Shown: positions 51,906-60,806 of the stretch, in pieces
Layout: every line of letters starts with the position of its first letter
How positions within the stretch are numbered: the stretch's first letter is position 1
Origin: Rhodoblastus sp963736175
GTDB taxonomy: Bacteria; Pseudomonadota; Alphaproteobacteria; Rhizobiales; Beijerinckiaceae
NCBI GenBank assembly: GCA_963736175.1
Contig: CAVTNU010000005.1
Location: 124,001-188,000 of the forward strand
Direction of reading: 5' to 3'
Length of the DNA stretch: 64,000 nucleotides
Position numbers and translations under genes: made by a program
The notes under the pieces: generated by a model
Told to the model about the DNA's origin: nothing
Seen by the model: the letters and a program-made list of their open reading frames with translations, nothing else
The model's database searches: none

Positions 51906-53913
51906 GCGATACGCTGTTTGCCGAACCCGCCAACGCTGACGGCGCCGTCGCCTTCAAGGACATGGCTAACGCCATCCGCGCCTTGGCGATGGATTCCGTC
52001 GAAAAGGCCAAGTCCGGCCATCCCGGCATGCCGATGGGCATGGCCGACGTGGCGGCCGTCCTGTTCACGAAATTCATCAATCTCGATCCCGCCGATCCCA
52101 AGTGGCCGGACCGCGACCGCTTTGTGCTTTCGGCCGGTCACGGCTCGATGCTGCAATACGCCCTGCATTATCTGCTCGGCTACGCCGATATGGGCATCGA
52201 GCAATTGCAGCAGTTCCGTCAATGGGGCGCAAAGACGCCCGGCCATCCCGAATACGGCCATACGCTCGGCATCGAGACGACCACCGGTCCGCTCGGCCAA
52301 GGCGTCGCCACGGCGGTCGGCATGGCGCTGGCCGAACGCATGATGAACGCCCGCTACGGCGACGATCTGGTCGATCACTATACCTATGTGATCGCCGGCG
52401 ACGGCTGCCTTGAAGAGGGCATCTCGCACGAGGCGATCGATCTCGCCGGCCATCTTGGCCTTGGCCGACTGATTTTGCTTTGGGACGATAATCGCATCAC
52501 CATCGACGGATCGACCGAACTGTCCACTTCGATGGATCAGGTTCGCCGCTTCGAATCCGCCGGATGGCGCGTCGCCCGCGTCGATGGCCATGACGAGGGA
52601 CAAGTCGCCGCCGCCATCGCCAAAGCGCGCGAGACGAACGACAAACCCTGGCTCATCGCCTGCCGCACGACGATCGGCTACGGCGCGCCGACCAGAGCCG
52701 GCACATCCAAGGCGCATGGCGAGGCGCTCGGCGCCGAGGAAATCGCCGGCGCGCGTAAACAGCTCGGCTGGCCTTATCCGCCCTTCGTCGTGCCGGAGCC
52801 GATCCTCAACGCCTGGCGGCGGACCGCGGCGCGCGGCGCCAAAGCCCATCGCGACTGGAGCGCGCGGCTTGCCGCCAATGCGCAAGGCGCGCAGTTCACC
52901 CGCCAGATCGAGACGCCGGTTCCCGCGGAACTGACCGAGGCTCTCGTTGCCTACAAGCGCGAGATGTTCGCCGCGGCGCCGAAGGTCGCCACGCGCAAGG
53001 CCTCGGAAATGACGCTTGGCGCCATCAACGCCGCGACGCCCTGGACCATCGGCGGTTCGGCCGATCTCACGCACTCCAACCTGACCATCACCAAGGGCAT
53101 GGAGTCGATCCTACCCGGCGAATTCGGTGGCCGTTACATCCATTACGGCATCCGCGAGCATGGCATGGGCGCGGCGATGAACGGCATCGCGCTGCATGGC
53201 GGGTTTATCCCCTACGGCGGCACGTTCATGGTGTTCTCGGATTACGCCCGCGGCGCCATCCGCCTGTCCGCCTTGATGGAGCAAAGGGTCATCTACGTTC
53301 TGACGCACGACTCCATCGGCCTCGGCGAGGACGGCCCGACGCATCAGCCGGTCGAGCATCTCGCCGCCTTGCGCGCCATGCCGAACCTGCTGGTTCTGCG
53401 TCCGGCCGACGCCGTGGAGACGGTCGAATGCTGGCAGGTGGCGCTCGAATCGACGCATGCGCCTTCGGCTCTGGTCCTGTCGCGACAGAATCTGCCGACC
53501 TTGCGGCGCGAGCCTACCGACGAAAACCTCTCGGCCAAAGGCGCCTATGTGCTGCGTCCGACCGAAGGCAAGCGCGACGTGACGCTGCTCGCAACAGGTT
53601 CGGAAGTGGAAATCGCTATCGCCGCCGCTGACACGCTTGCCCGCGAAGGCGTCCACGCCGCGGTCGTGTCGATGCCGTCCTGGGAATTGTTCGAACGTCA
53701 GCCCGAATCCTACCAGCGTTCGGTCCTCGGCGAAGCGCCGCGCGTCGGCGTCGAAGCGGCCCTGCGTTTCGGTTGGGATCGCTGGCTCGGCGAACGCGGC
53801 GTGTTTGTCGGCATGAATGGTTTCGGCGCATCGGCGCCGGCGCCGAACTCTACCGTCATTTCGCCATTACGGCGGAAGCGGTCGTGGACGCGGCGAAATC
53901 GGTTATGGCTTGA
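51902..53913 (+). CDS. cbbT: Transketolase with a 3' frameshift
   Basis: A transketolase of about 670 residues: KSGHPGMPMGMADVAAVLFT, the thiamine-diphosphate motif GDGCLEEGISHEAIDLAGHL, and the pyrimidine domain GIREHGMGAAMNGIALHGGF. The reading frame is correct to GMNGFGASAPAP near 53845; then the expected ending (ELYRHFAITAEAVVDAAKSV, stop at 53913) is in another frame, as if one base were missing. In the frame as given, translation runs through into cbbA for 1033 codons. An AAAGGA box precedes the start. Confidence 0.9.
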
Positions 53914-53923
53914 GGAGAACTTT

Positions 53924-55003
53924 ATGGCCCGGATCACCTTGCGACAATTGCTCGACTGCGCCGCTGAGCGCTCTTATGGCGTGCCCGCCTTCAACATCAA
54001 CAATATGGAACAGGGCCTCGCCATCATGGAGGCCGCGCGCGCCGTCAATGCGCCCGTCATCATCCAGGCGAGCCGGGGCGCGCGCACCTATGCGGGCGAC
54101 ATCATGCTCGCCAAGATGATGGAGGCCCTGGAGCAGATGTATCCTGAGATTCCCCTCTGCATTCATCAGGATCATGGCGACAGGGTCTCCACCTGCCTCT
54201 CGGCCATCCAGCACGGATTCAGTTCGGTGATGATGGACGGCTCGCTGAAGGAGGACGGCAAGACGCCGGCCGACTACGCATACAACGTCGCCATCACTTC
54301 CGAGGTGACGCGCCTGGCCCACATGGTCGGCGTCTCGGTCGAGGGCGAACTTGGTTGCCTTGGATCGCTGGAAACCGGCCACGGCGAGGCGGAAGACGGC
54401 CACGGCTTCGAAGGCAAGCTTGACCGCTCCAAACTGCTGACCGATCCCGACGAAGCCGCGCGTTTTGTCGCCGACACCAAGGTGGACGCTCTCGCGGTCG
54501 CTATCGGCACCTCGCACGGCGCCTATAAATTCACGCGCAAGCCGACCAGCGACGTGCTGGCGATCGATCTGATCGAAAAGATCCACGCCAAGATCCCGAA
54601 CACGCATATCGTCATGCACGGCTCCTCCTCGGTGCCGGAGGAATATCGCGCCCTGTTCAACGAAAATGGCGGCGAGATGCGCGAGACCTATGGCGTGCCG
54701 GTCGAGGAAATCGTGCGCGGCATCAAATTCGGCGTGCGCAAGGTCAATATCGACACCGACCTGCGTCTTGCCGCCGCCGCGGAATTTCGTCGCGTCGCCA
54801 ACAAGAACAAGTCTGAATTCGATCCGCGCAAGTTCCTGAAGCCGGCGATGGACGCGATGAGCAAGATCTGTCGTGACCGCTTCGATGCCTTCGGCTGTGC
54901 GGGACAAGCCAGCCATATCAAGGTCAAGCCAATGAGCGAGATGGCCAAGGCGTACGCCAGCGGCGCTCTCGATCCGAAGGTCGCGGTCAAGTCCGCGGCC
55001 TGA
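53924..55003 (+). CDS. cbbA: Fructose-bisphosphate aldolase, class II
   Basis: A 359-residue Zn-dependent aldolase, CbbA type. It begins ARITLRQLLDCAAERSYGVP; metal and active-site residues lie in PLCIHQDHGDRVSTCLSAIQ (H81, D83, H84), VSVEGELGCLGSLETGHGEA and NTHIVMHGSSSVPEEYR. The start has GAGGAG upstream, just after the expected cbbT stop, which shows that the two proteins are normally separate. It acts on fructose- and sedoheptulose-bisphosphate in the Calvin cycle. Confidence 0.95.
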   Translation: MARITLRQLLDCAAERSYGVPAFNINNMEQGLAIMEAARAVNAPVIIQASRGARTYAGDIMLAKMMEALEQMYPEIPLCIHQDHGDRVSTCLSAIQHGFSSVMMDGSLKEDGKTPADYAYNVAITSEVTRLAHMVGVSVEGELGCLGSLETGHGEAEDGHGFEGKLDRSKLLTDPDEAARFVADTKVDALAVAIGTSHGAYKFTRKPTSDVLAIDLIEKIHAKIPNTHIVMHGSSSVPEEYRALFNENGGEMRETYGVPVEEIVRGIKFGVRKVNIDTDLRLAAAAEFRRVANKNKSEFDPRKFLKPAMDAMSKICRDRFDAFGCAGQASHIKVKPMSEMAKAYASGALDPKVAVKSAA

Positions 55004-55141
55004 GCGACACAGCCAGCCCCACGCTGGCGGTTGCAATGCTTTTACGCAGCTTCGCCTGTCCGGCGAAAGCGATGATCCGCAACGCCGTCGGCGCATGCGC
55101 AGGGATGCGCTTTGTCCACGGCCAGCCCAGGAGAGACGACA

Positions 55142-56527
55142 ATGGACCAGTCTGATCGCTACGCCAATTTGAAACTCAAGGAACACGACCTGATCGCCGG
55201 CGGCAAACACGTGCTGTGCGCCTACATCATGAAACCCAAGCCCGGCCACGGCACCTATCTCCAGGCGGCGGCGCATTTCGCCGCTGAATCCTCGACCGGG
55301 ACCAACGTCGAAGTCTCGACCACCGACGATTTCACCCGCGGCGTCGACGCGCTCGTCTACGAGATCGACGAAGCCAAAGAGATCATGAAGATCGCCTATC
55401 CGGTCGATTTGTTCGACCGCAACATCATCGACGGCCGCGCGATGATCGCTTCATTCCTGACGCTGACCATCGGCAACAATCAGGGCATGGGCGATATCGA
55501 ATACGGCAAGATGTTCGACTTCTACGTGCCGCCGGCCTATCTGAAACTGTTCGACGGCCCCTCGACCACGATCAAGGATCTGTGGCGTGTGCTCGGCCGT
55601 CCCGTGGTCAACGGCGGCTTCATCGTCGGCACCATCATCAAGCCGAAGCTCGGCCTGCGTCCGCAGCCCTTCGCCAACGCCTGCTATGATTTCTGGCTCG
55701 GCGGCGACTTCATCAAGAACGACGAACCGCAAGGCAATCAGGTCTTCGCGCCGTTCCGGGAGACCGTGCGCGCCGTCAACGACGCGATGGTGCGCGCCCA
55801 GGACAAGACCGGCGAAGCCAAATTGTTCTCCTTCAACATCACCGCCGACGACCATTACGAAATGTTGGCGCGCGGCGAATATATTCTCGAGACCTTCGGC
55901 CCCAACGCCGATCACGTCGCCTTTCTGGTCGACGGCTATGTCGCCGGCCCGGCGGCGATCACCACGGCTCGGCGCAGTTTCCCGAGGCAATACCTGCATT
56001 ATCACCGCGCCGGCCATGGCGCCGTGACCTCGCCGAGCTCAAAGCGCGGCTATACCGCATTCGTGCTGTCGAAAATGGCGCGTCTGCAGGGCGCCTCGGG
56101 CATTCATACCGGCACGATGGGATTCGGCAAGATGGAAGGCGAAGCCGCCGACAAGGCGATCGCCTACATGCTTACCGAAGACAGCGCCGACGGGCCCTTC
56201 TATCATCAGGAATGGCTCGGTCTGAACCCGACCACGCCGATCATTTCCGGCGGCATGAACGCGCTGAGAATGCCCGGCTTCTTCGACAATCTCGGCCATT
56301 CTAACCTGATCATGACCGCCGGCGGCGGTGCGTTCGGGCATAAGGACGGCGGCGCGGCCGGCGCGCTTTCGCTGCGTCAGGCGGAGCAATGCTGGAAGGC
56401 CGGCGCCAACCCGATCGAATTCGCCAAGGATCACCGCGAATTCGCCCGCGCCTTCGAAAGCTTCTCGCACGACGCCGACAAGCTGTTCCCCGGCTGGCGT
56501 GAAAAACTCGGCCACGCCGCGGCCTGA
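55142..56527 (+). CDS. cbbM: Ribulose-1,5-bisphosphate carboxylase, form II
   Basis: A 461-residue single-subunit-type RuBisCO. Form II features: DQSDRYANLKLKEHDLIAGG at the start, no small subunit gene, the carbamylated lysine and Mg ligands in GGDFIKNDEPQGNQVFAPFR, and loop 6 in GIHTGTMGFGKMEGEAADKA. Form II enzymes have low CO2/O2 selectivity and suit low-oxygen, high-CO2 conditions. AGGAG precedes ATG 55142; 138 bp separate it from cbbA. Confidence 0.97.
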   Translation: MDQSDRYANLKLKEHDLIAGGKHVLCAYIMKPKPGHGTYLQAAAHFAAESSTGTNVEVSTTDDFTRGVDALVYEIDEAKEIMKIAYPVDLFDRNIIDGRAMIASFLTLTIGNNQGMGDIEYGKMFDFYVPPAYLKLFDGPSTTIKDLWRVLGRPVVNGGFIVGTIIKPKLGLRPQPFANACYDFWLGGDFIKNDEPQGNQVFAPFRETVRAVNDAMVRAQDKTGEAKLFSFNITADDHYEMLARGEYILETFGPNADHVAFLVDGYVAGPAAITTARRSFPRQYLHYHRAGHGAVTSPSSKRGYTAFVLSKMARLQGASGIHTGTMGFGKMEGEAADKAIAYMLTEDSADGPFYHQEWLGLNPTTPIISGGMNALRMPGFFDNLGHSNLIMTAGGGAFGHKDGGAAGALSLRQAEQCWKAGANPIEFAKDHREFARAFESFSHDADKLFPGWREKLGHAAA

Positions 56528-56535
56528 TCGCCGAA

Positions 56536-56560
56536 GGCCGGCGGATTCTTTCCGCCGGCC
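56536..56560 (+). terminator. Hairpin after cbbM
   Basis: A 9-bp perfect stem (GGCCGGCGG / CCGCCGGCC) with a 7-nt loop, without a following T run, sits 9 bp after the cbbM stop. It may stabilise the cbbM mRNA or attenuate expression of cbbE rather than end transcription. Confidence 0.55.
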
Positions 56561-56701
56561 GAACCACTCGATCTTCCCTCACACGAACGTCTTTTGTCCC
56601 GCCGACGGCTCCCACAGCCCGTCATCGCGCGCAACGTGATGGCGGGCGATGCAAGAGAGGCCGGCGGGACCATTCATCGGCCAGTTTCAAGGACCCAATC
56701 C

Positions 56702-57391
56702 ATGAGCGCCTTCGACCGTTCGATCAAAATCGCGCCCTCAATTCTCTCCGCCGATTTCGCTAATTTCGGCGCCGAGTGCCGCGCCATCGAGGCGCAAGGC
56801 GCCGACTGGGTGCATGTCGACGTGATGGACGGTCATTTCGTGCCCAACCTCACGTTCGGCCCCTCGACCTGCGCCGCCCTGCGCAAACATATTCGCGGCG
56901 TGATGGACGTTCATCTGATGATCGCGCCGGTCGATCCCTATATCGAAGCCTTCGTCAAAGCCGGCGCGGATATCGTGACCCTGCACGCCGAGGCCGGGCC
57001 GCATCTCGACCGTTCGCTGCAGGTCGTGCGCGCCTGCGGCGCCAAGGCGGGCGTCGCGCTCAACCCCTCGACGCCGGCGAGCGCCATCGAATTCGTGCTC
57101 GACCGCGTCGACCTCGTCTGCGTCATGAGCGTCAACCCCGGCTTTGGCGGCCAGAGCTTCATCGCCAGTCAGGTCGACAAAGTGCGCCAGTTGCGCGCCA
57201 TGATCGGCGACAGATCGATCCATATCGAAGTCGACGGCGGCGTTACGCCGGAAACCGCGCCGCTGGTCGCAGCCGCCGGCGCCGACGCGCTGGTGGCGGG
57301 TTCCGCCGTGTTCAAGGGCGGTTCCGTCGATACGCCCGAAGTCTATGGCCGCAACATTTCTGCGCTTCGCGCCGCGGCGATGAAAATCTGA
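56702..57391 (+). CDS. cbbE: Ribulose-phosphate 3-epimerase
   Basis: A 229-residue TIM-barrel epimerase that interconverts ribulose- and xylulose-5-phosphate. Motifs: IAPSILSADFANFGAECRAI, WVHVDVMDGHFVPNLTFGPS, DVHLMIAPVDPYIEAF and MSVNPGFGGQSFIASQVDKV. ATG 56702 is chosen in a frame open upstream. Last gene of the cbb operon; 148 bp later the IS630 element starts. Confidence 0.96.
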   Translation: MSAFDRSIKIAPSILSADFANFGAECRAIEAQGADWVHVDVMDGHFVPNLTFGPSTCAALRKHIRGVMDVHLMIAPVDPYIEAFVKAGADIVTLHAEAGPHLDRSLQVVRACGAKAGVALNPSTPASAIEFVLDRVDLVCVMSVNPGFGGQSFIASQVDKVRQLRAMIGDRSIHIEVDGGVTPETAPLVAAAGADALVAGSAVFKGGSVDTPEVYGRNISALRAAAMKI

Positions 57392-57539
57392 ACAATTCTC
57401 GGCGCGATAATCGTCAATCGAACTCGAGTTTGCGCCGGCGCAACTTTCGCCGTTCTTTCGGCGCTATCATCGCGGTCGCGCCGTCCCAAGCTTTAAAATC
57501 TTTGCGAACACCAGCCGCAAAGCAGATACCAACTACTTA

Positions 57540-58600
57540 GAGCATTTCCCGGCTAACCTGAACCATAGCCATCATGTCTGAAATAGTTTGAGCATTCCGG
57601 CGGGCTGAACTCGTCGAGGATGACGCCGATGCGGTCCCACAGTTGATCGACGGTTCTTTCTTTGGCCATGCGCAGCAGGGCCTTGAGCTTGGCGAACATC
57701 ATCTCGATGGGATTGAGATCGGGCGAATAGGGCGGCAGATACAGCAATCCTGCGCCGGTTTTTTCGATGATCGCTCGCACGCCGGCAACCTTGTGGGCCG
57801 GCAAGTTGTCCATGATGACGACGTCGCCTTGGAGCAGGGTTGGCGCGAGGTGCTGCTCCAGCCACGCCTGGAAGATCTCGCCGTTCATCGGCCGATCGAC
57901 GACCAGGGGCGCGATGATCGCGTTATTGCGCAGTCCGGCGACGAACGTCGTTGTTTTCCAATGGCCATGCGGCGCGTAATCGACCAGGCGCTTGCCCTTT
58001 TGGCAGCGCCCGCGCGTTCGCGTCATCTGCGTGTTTGTGCCGGTTTCATCAATGAAAACAAGTCGGCCTGGATCAAGCGTCGGCTGCGCCCTTTTCCATT
58101 CTTCGCGCGCCTTCGCCACGTCTTCGCGATGCTGCTCGCTGGCGTGCAGCGTTTTTTTTATAGCTGAGTTTGTGGCGTTGAAAGAACCGCGCAATCGAGC
58201 TGTCCGTGGTTTTGAACTGAAGCTCATCCAGAAGACGGGCCTCGATCTCGGCCAGCGTCAAGTCGCTCTCGCGCGCAACCAGAGCCAAAAGCCAATCCGC
58301 ATGCGCGTCCAGCGGCGATGGTCTCGCTTTCTTGCCAGGTTTTTCTGCAAAGCTGCCCGTCTCTTGAAAGCGCCTGAACCATTTTATCGCCGACAATTCA
58401 GAGACCAACAATTGCCGCCCCGCAGCTCGCCGCGACACGCCGCCTTCGACCAACGCAATCACACGCTTACGCAGATCGAAGGAATGGCCTCGCGACATCT
58501 TGCGCCCCCAAATCAGAGAGAAGCGCAGAATCGCTCATTCTTGAGCTTAAGGGAATCCCGCCGCAGCAAAAATGCGAGTCAAATCAACCGGGGAATGCTC
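57540..58600 (-). mobile_element. IS630-family insertion sequence
   Basis: A 1061-bp element with inverted ends (left GAGCATTTCCCGG, right complement GAGCATTCCCCGG) flanked by TA on both sides (57538-57539 and 58601-58602), the standard IS630 target. It carries a two-frame transposase on the minus strand. The element is inserted 65 bp upstream of the DsrC-like start, between it and cbbE. Confidence 0.88.
57553..58498 (-). CDS. IS630-family transposase, two frames joined by a frameshift
   Basis: The first frame (58073-58498) encodes the helix-turn-helix part: RGHSFDLRKRVIALVEGGVS and SAIKWFRRFQETGSFAEKPG. The second (ending 57553) encodes the DDE domain: GRLVFIDETGTNTQMTRTRG, GDVVIMDNLPAHKVAGVRAI and LPPYSPDLNPIEMMFAKLKA. 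They overlap at a run of eight A residues in the mRNA (58152-58159), a typical slippery site, so a programmed frameshift probably makes the full transposase. Confidence 0.88.
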
Positions 58601-58666
58601 TAGGCGCCCGAGCGTCCCTATCGGCCTGACCGTGGGGCCGCTATGGTCATCGCGGAGGCGCCGAAC

Positions 58667-58978
58667 ATGAATCCCCCCGAGACAGACGCCGAGGGCTATC
58701 TCACCGAGCCCAACGACTGGACGCCAGCCTGGGCGCAGGGCGTCGCCAGCGCTCAGAACATCGAACTGACGGAAGACCATTGGGTCGTTCTGCGGTTCAT
58801 GCGAGCATTTCTGGAAGAGCATCAGGTCGCGCCCGACGCGCGCTTCGTCATGCGCCACCTTGCGCAGACTCAAGGCGCCTCGCGCAACCGGCTGTTCGAA
58901 TTATTTCCACACGGCTATGTCGGCCAAGCTTGCAAGATCGCCGGCATGCGCCGCCCGCGCGTCTGGAGCACCGGCTGA
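58667..58978 (+). CDS. DsrC/TusE-family sulfur-relay-like protein
   Basis: A 103-residue DsrC-like protein: DAEGYLTEPNDWTPAWAQGV, then VLRFMRAFLEEHQVAPDARF and the C-terminal arm LFPHGYVGQACKIAGMRRPR. Of the two DsrC cysteines only the inner one (C89, GQACKIAG) remains; the penultimate position is T102, so an intramolecular disulfide is impossible. ATG 58667 with GGAG 9 nt upstream is chosen over ATG 58643. It converges on hynL with a 30-bp gap. Such genes beside Isp-type hydrogenases suggest a thiol partner for Isp2 (inference). Confidence 0.88.
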   Translation: MNPPETDAEGYLTEPNDWTPAWAQGVASAQNIELTEDHWVVLRFMRAFLEEHQVAPDARFVMRHLAQTQGASRNRLFELFPHGYVGQACKIAGMRRPRVWSTG

Positions 58979-59008
58979 AATTCAACGCTGCGCGCGCCCG
59001 ACTCTTGC

Positions 59009-60757
59009 TTACGTCACGTTGATCGACACCATCTCCTCGCCAGCCGCGTCGACGACATGGACGGCGCAAGCGATGCACGGATCGAAACTATGGATGGTGC
59101 GCTGAATCTCCAGCGGCTCCTTCGGATCGAACAAAGTGTGACGATCCTGCAGAGCGGCTTCATAGGCGCCGCTCTGGCCCTGCGCGTCGCGCGGACCGGC
59201 GTTCCATGTACTCGGCACCACCGCCTGATAATTGTCGATCTTGCCATCCTTGATGACGACCCAATGCGCCAAAGCGCCGCGCGGCGCCTCCATATAGCCG
59301 ACGCCGCGCGCCTGCCGCGGCCAAGTCGAAAGCTCCCATTTCGCGGCGTTGTGCACGCTGACGTCGCCTTTGTTGATATTGGCCATCAGCGCGTCGAGCC
59401 ATCCGTCCATCTGATCGGCGATGATCTTGGTCTCCAGCGTGCGCGCCGCGGTGCGGCCAAGCGTCGAGAACATCGACTCAAGCGGCAGATCAAGCTTTTT
59501 CAGGGCGTAGCCCGCCAGTTCCTTGGTCTGTTGATGACCCGAAGCGTAGAGCATAAGCACGCGCGCCAACGGCCCGACCTCCACCGCCTTGCCGCGCCAG
59601 CGCGGCGCTTTCATCCATGAATAGGATTTGTCGACGTCGAGCTGTTCATAAGGCGGTTTGGGACCGCTGAAGGCGAGAGTCGTTTCGCCATCGTAAGGAT
59701 GCAGCCCGGCGTTTTTGCCGGCGCTGTAATCGTACCAGGAATGCGCGGCGAATTCCTGAATTTGCTGCGGATCGTTGAGATCGACCGGCTCGATATGCGT
59801 CAGGTCGCGATTGAGAATGACGCCCGCGGGAATGAGCAGCGACGAACCCGCGGCGCGGCCGTCAGCGGGGAAATCGCCGTAGGTCATGAAATTGCCGAGG
59901 CCTTCGCCGCGCGCGAACCAGTCCTTGTAATAGCCGGCGATCGCCAGCGTGTCGGGAACATAGACCTGATCGACGAAATCGCGCATCGACTTGATGATCG
60001 CGCGCACCTGATTCAACGTGACAATGTTGACGGCGGTGGAGGCGCTGCCGTCGCCCGCCGTTCCCGGACCGGCGCTGAGCGGCGCGGCGACACCGCCGAC
60101 CAGAAAATTCGGATGCGGGTTCTTGCCGCCGAATATCGTGTGAATTTGCACGACGTCGCGTTGCCAGGCGAGCGCGTCGAGATAATGCGCCAAAGCCATC
60201 AGATTGGCTTCAGGCGGCAGTTTATATTCCGGATGGCCACAGAAACCGTTGGCGAAGATGCCAAGCTGCCCGGACTCGACGAAGGCGGCCACGCGTTTTT
60301 GCACCTCGGCGAAATAGCCAGGGCTAGACCTGGCGTAAGAGGAGATCGACTGCGCCAGTTCCGACGTCGCCTTCGGGTCGGCTTTCAGCGCCGAGACGAC
60401 ATCGACCCAATCCAACGCATGCAGATGATAAAAGTGCATGACGTGATCGTGCACATATTGCGCGCCGATCATCAGATTACGGATGAGCTGGGCGTTGGCG
60501 GGAATGTCGTAACCGAGCGCGTTTTCCACGGCGCGAACCGAGGCGATGCCGTGCACGAGCGTGCAGACGCCGCAGATTCTCTGCGCGAACGCCCAGGCCT
60601 CGCGCGGATCGCGCCCTTTGAGGATCAGTTCGATGCCGCGCACCATCGTGCCGGACGAATAGGCGTTTTTGATCGCCCCGCCCTCGGCCAGCTCCGCCTC
60701 GATCCGCAGATGCCCCTCGATCCTGGTGATCGGATCCACGACAATGCGCTTGTTCAT
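59009..60757 (-). CDS. hynL: [NiFe]-hydrogenase large subunit, group 1e (Isp-type)
   Basis: A 582-residue catalytic subunit. The Ni-Fe ligands are in RICGVCTLVHG (C62, C65) and DPCIACAVH (C561, C564). After H567 a 15-residue extension (VVDAAGEEMVSINVT) should be cut by a maturation endopeptidase. It oxidises H2 with the small subunit on the outer face of the membrane. The order hynS-isp1-isp2-hynL, with the large subunit separated from the small one, is the hallmark of Isp-type hydrogenases known from Thiocapsa. Confidence 0.96.
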   Translation of the reverse strand: MNKRIVVDPITRIEGHLRIEAELAEGGAIKNAYSSGTMVRGIELILKGRDPREAWAFAQRICGVCTLVHGIASVRAVENALGYDIPANAQLIRNLMIGAQYVHDHVMHFYHLHALDWVDVVSALKADPKATSELAQSISSYARSSPGYFAEVQKRVAAFVESGQLGIFANGFCGHPEYKLPPEANLMALAHYLDALAWQRDVVQIHTIFGGKNPHPNFLVGGVAAPLSAGPGTAGDGSASTAVNIVTLNQVRAIIKSMRDFVDQVYVPDTLAIAGYYKDWFARGEGLGNFMTYGDFPADGRAAGSSLLIPAGVILNRDLTHIEPVDLNDPQQIQEFAAHSWYDYSAGKNAGLHPYDGETTLAFSGPKPPYEQLDVDKSYSWMKAPRWRGKAVEVGPLARVLMLYASGHQQTKELAGYALKKLDLPLESMFSTLGRTAARTLETKIIADQMDGWLDALMANINKGDVSVHNAAKWELSTWPRQARGVGYMEAPRGALAHWVVIKDGKIDNYQAVVPSTWNAGPRDAQGQSGAYEAALQDRHTLFDPKEPLEIQRTIHSFDPCIACAVHVVDAAGEEMVSINVT

Positions 60758-60806
60758 CGGATTTTCCTCAATCGGGGATTTCAGCCAAAACCCTGTCGTC
60801 CGCTCG

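Noticed and set aside
51902..55003. Genuine Tkt-Fba fusion enzyme
   Set aside because: The expected transketolase ending, stop codon, ribosome-binding site and cbbA start are all preserved in the other frame, so an indel is a simpler explanation. Kept as a finding to check.
51734..55276. Long minus-strand frames opposite prk, transketolase and aldolase
   Set aside because: Shadow frames common in high-GC DNA; the plus strand encodes complete Calvin-cycle enzymes with ribosome-binding sites.
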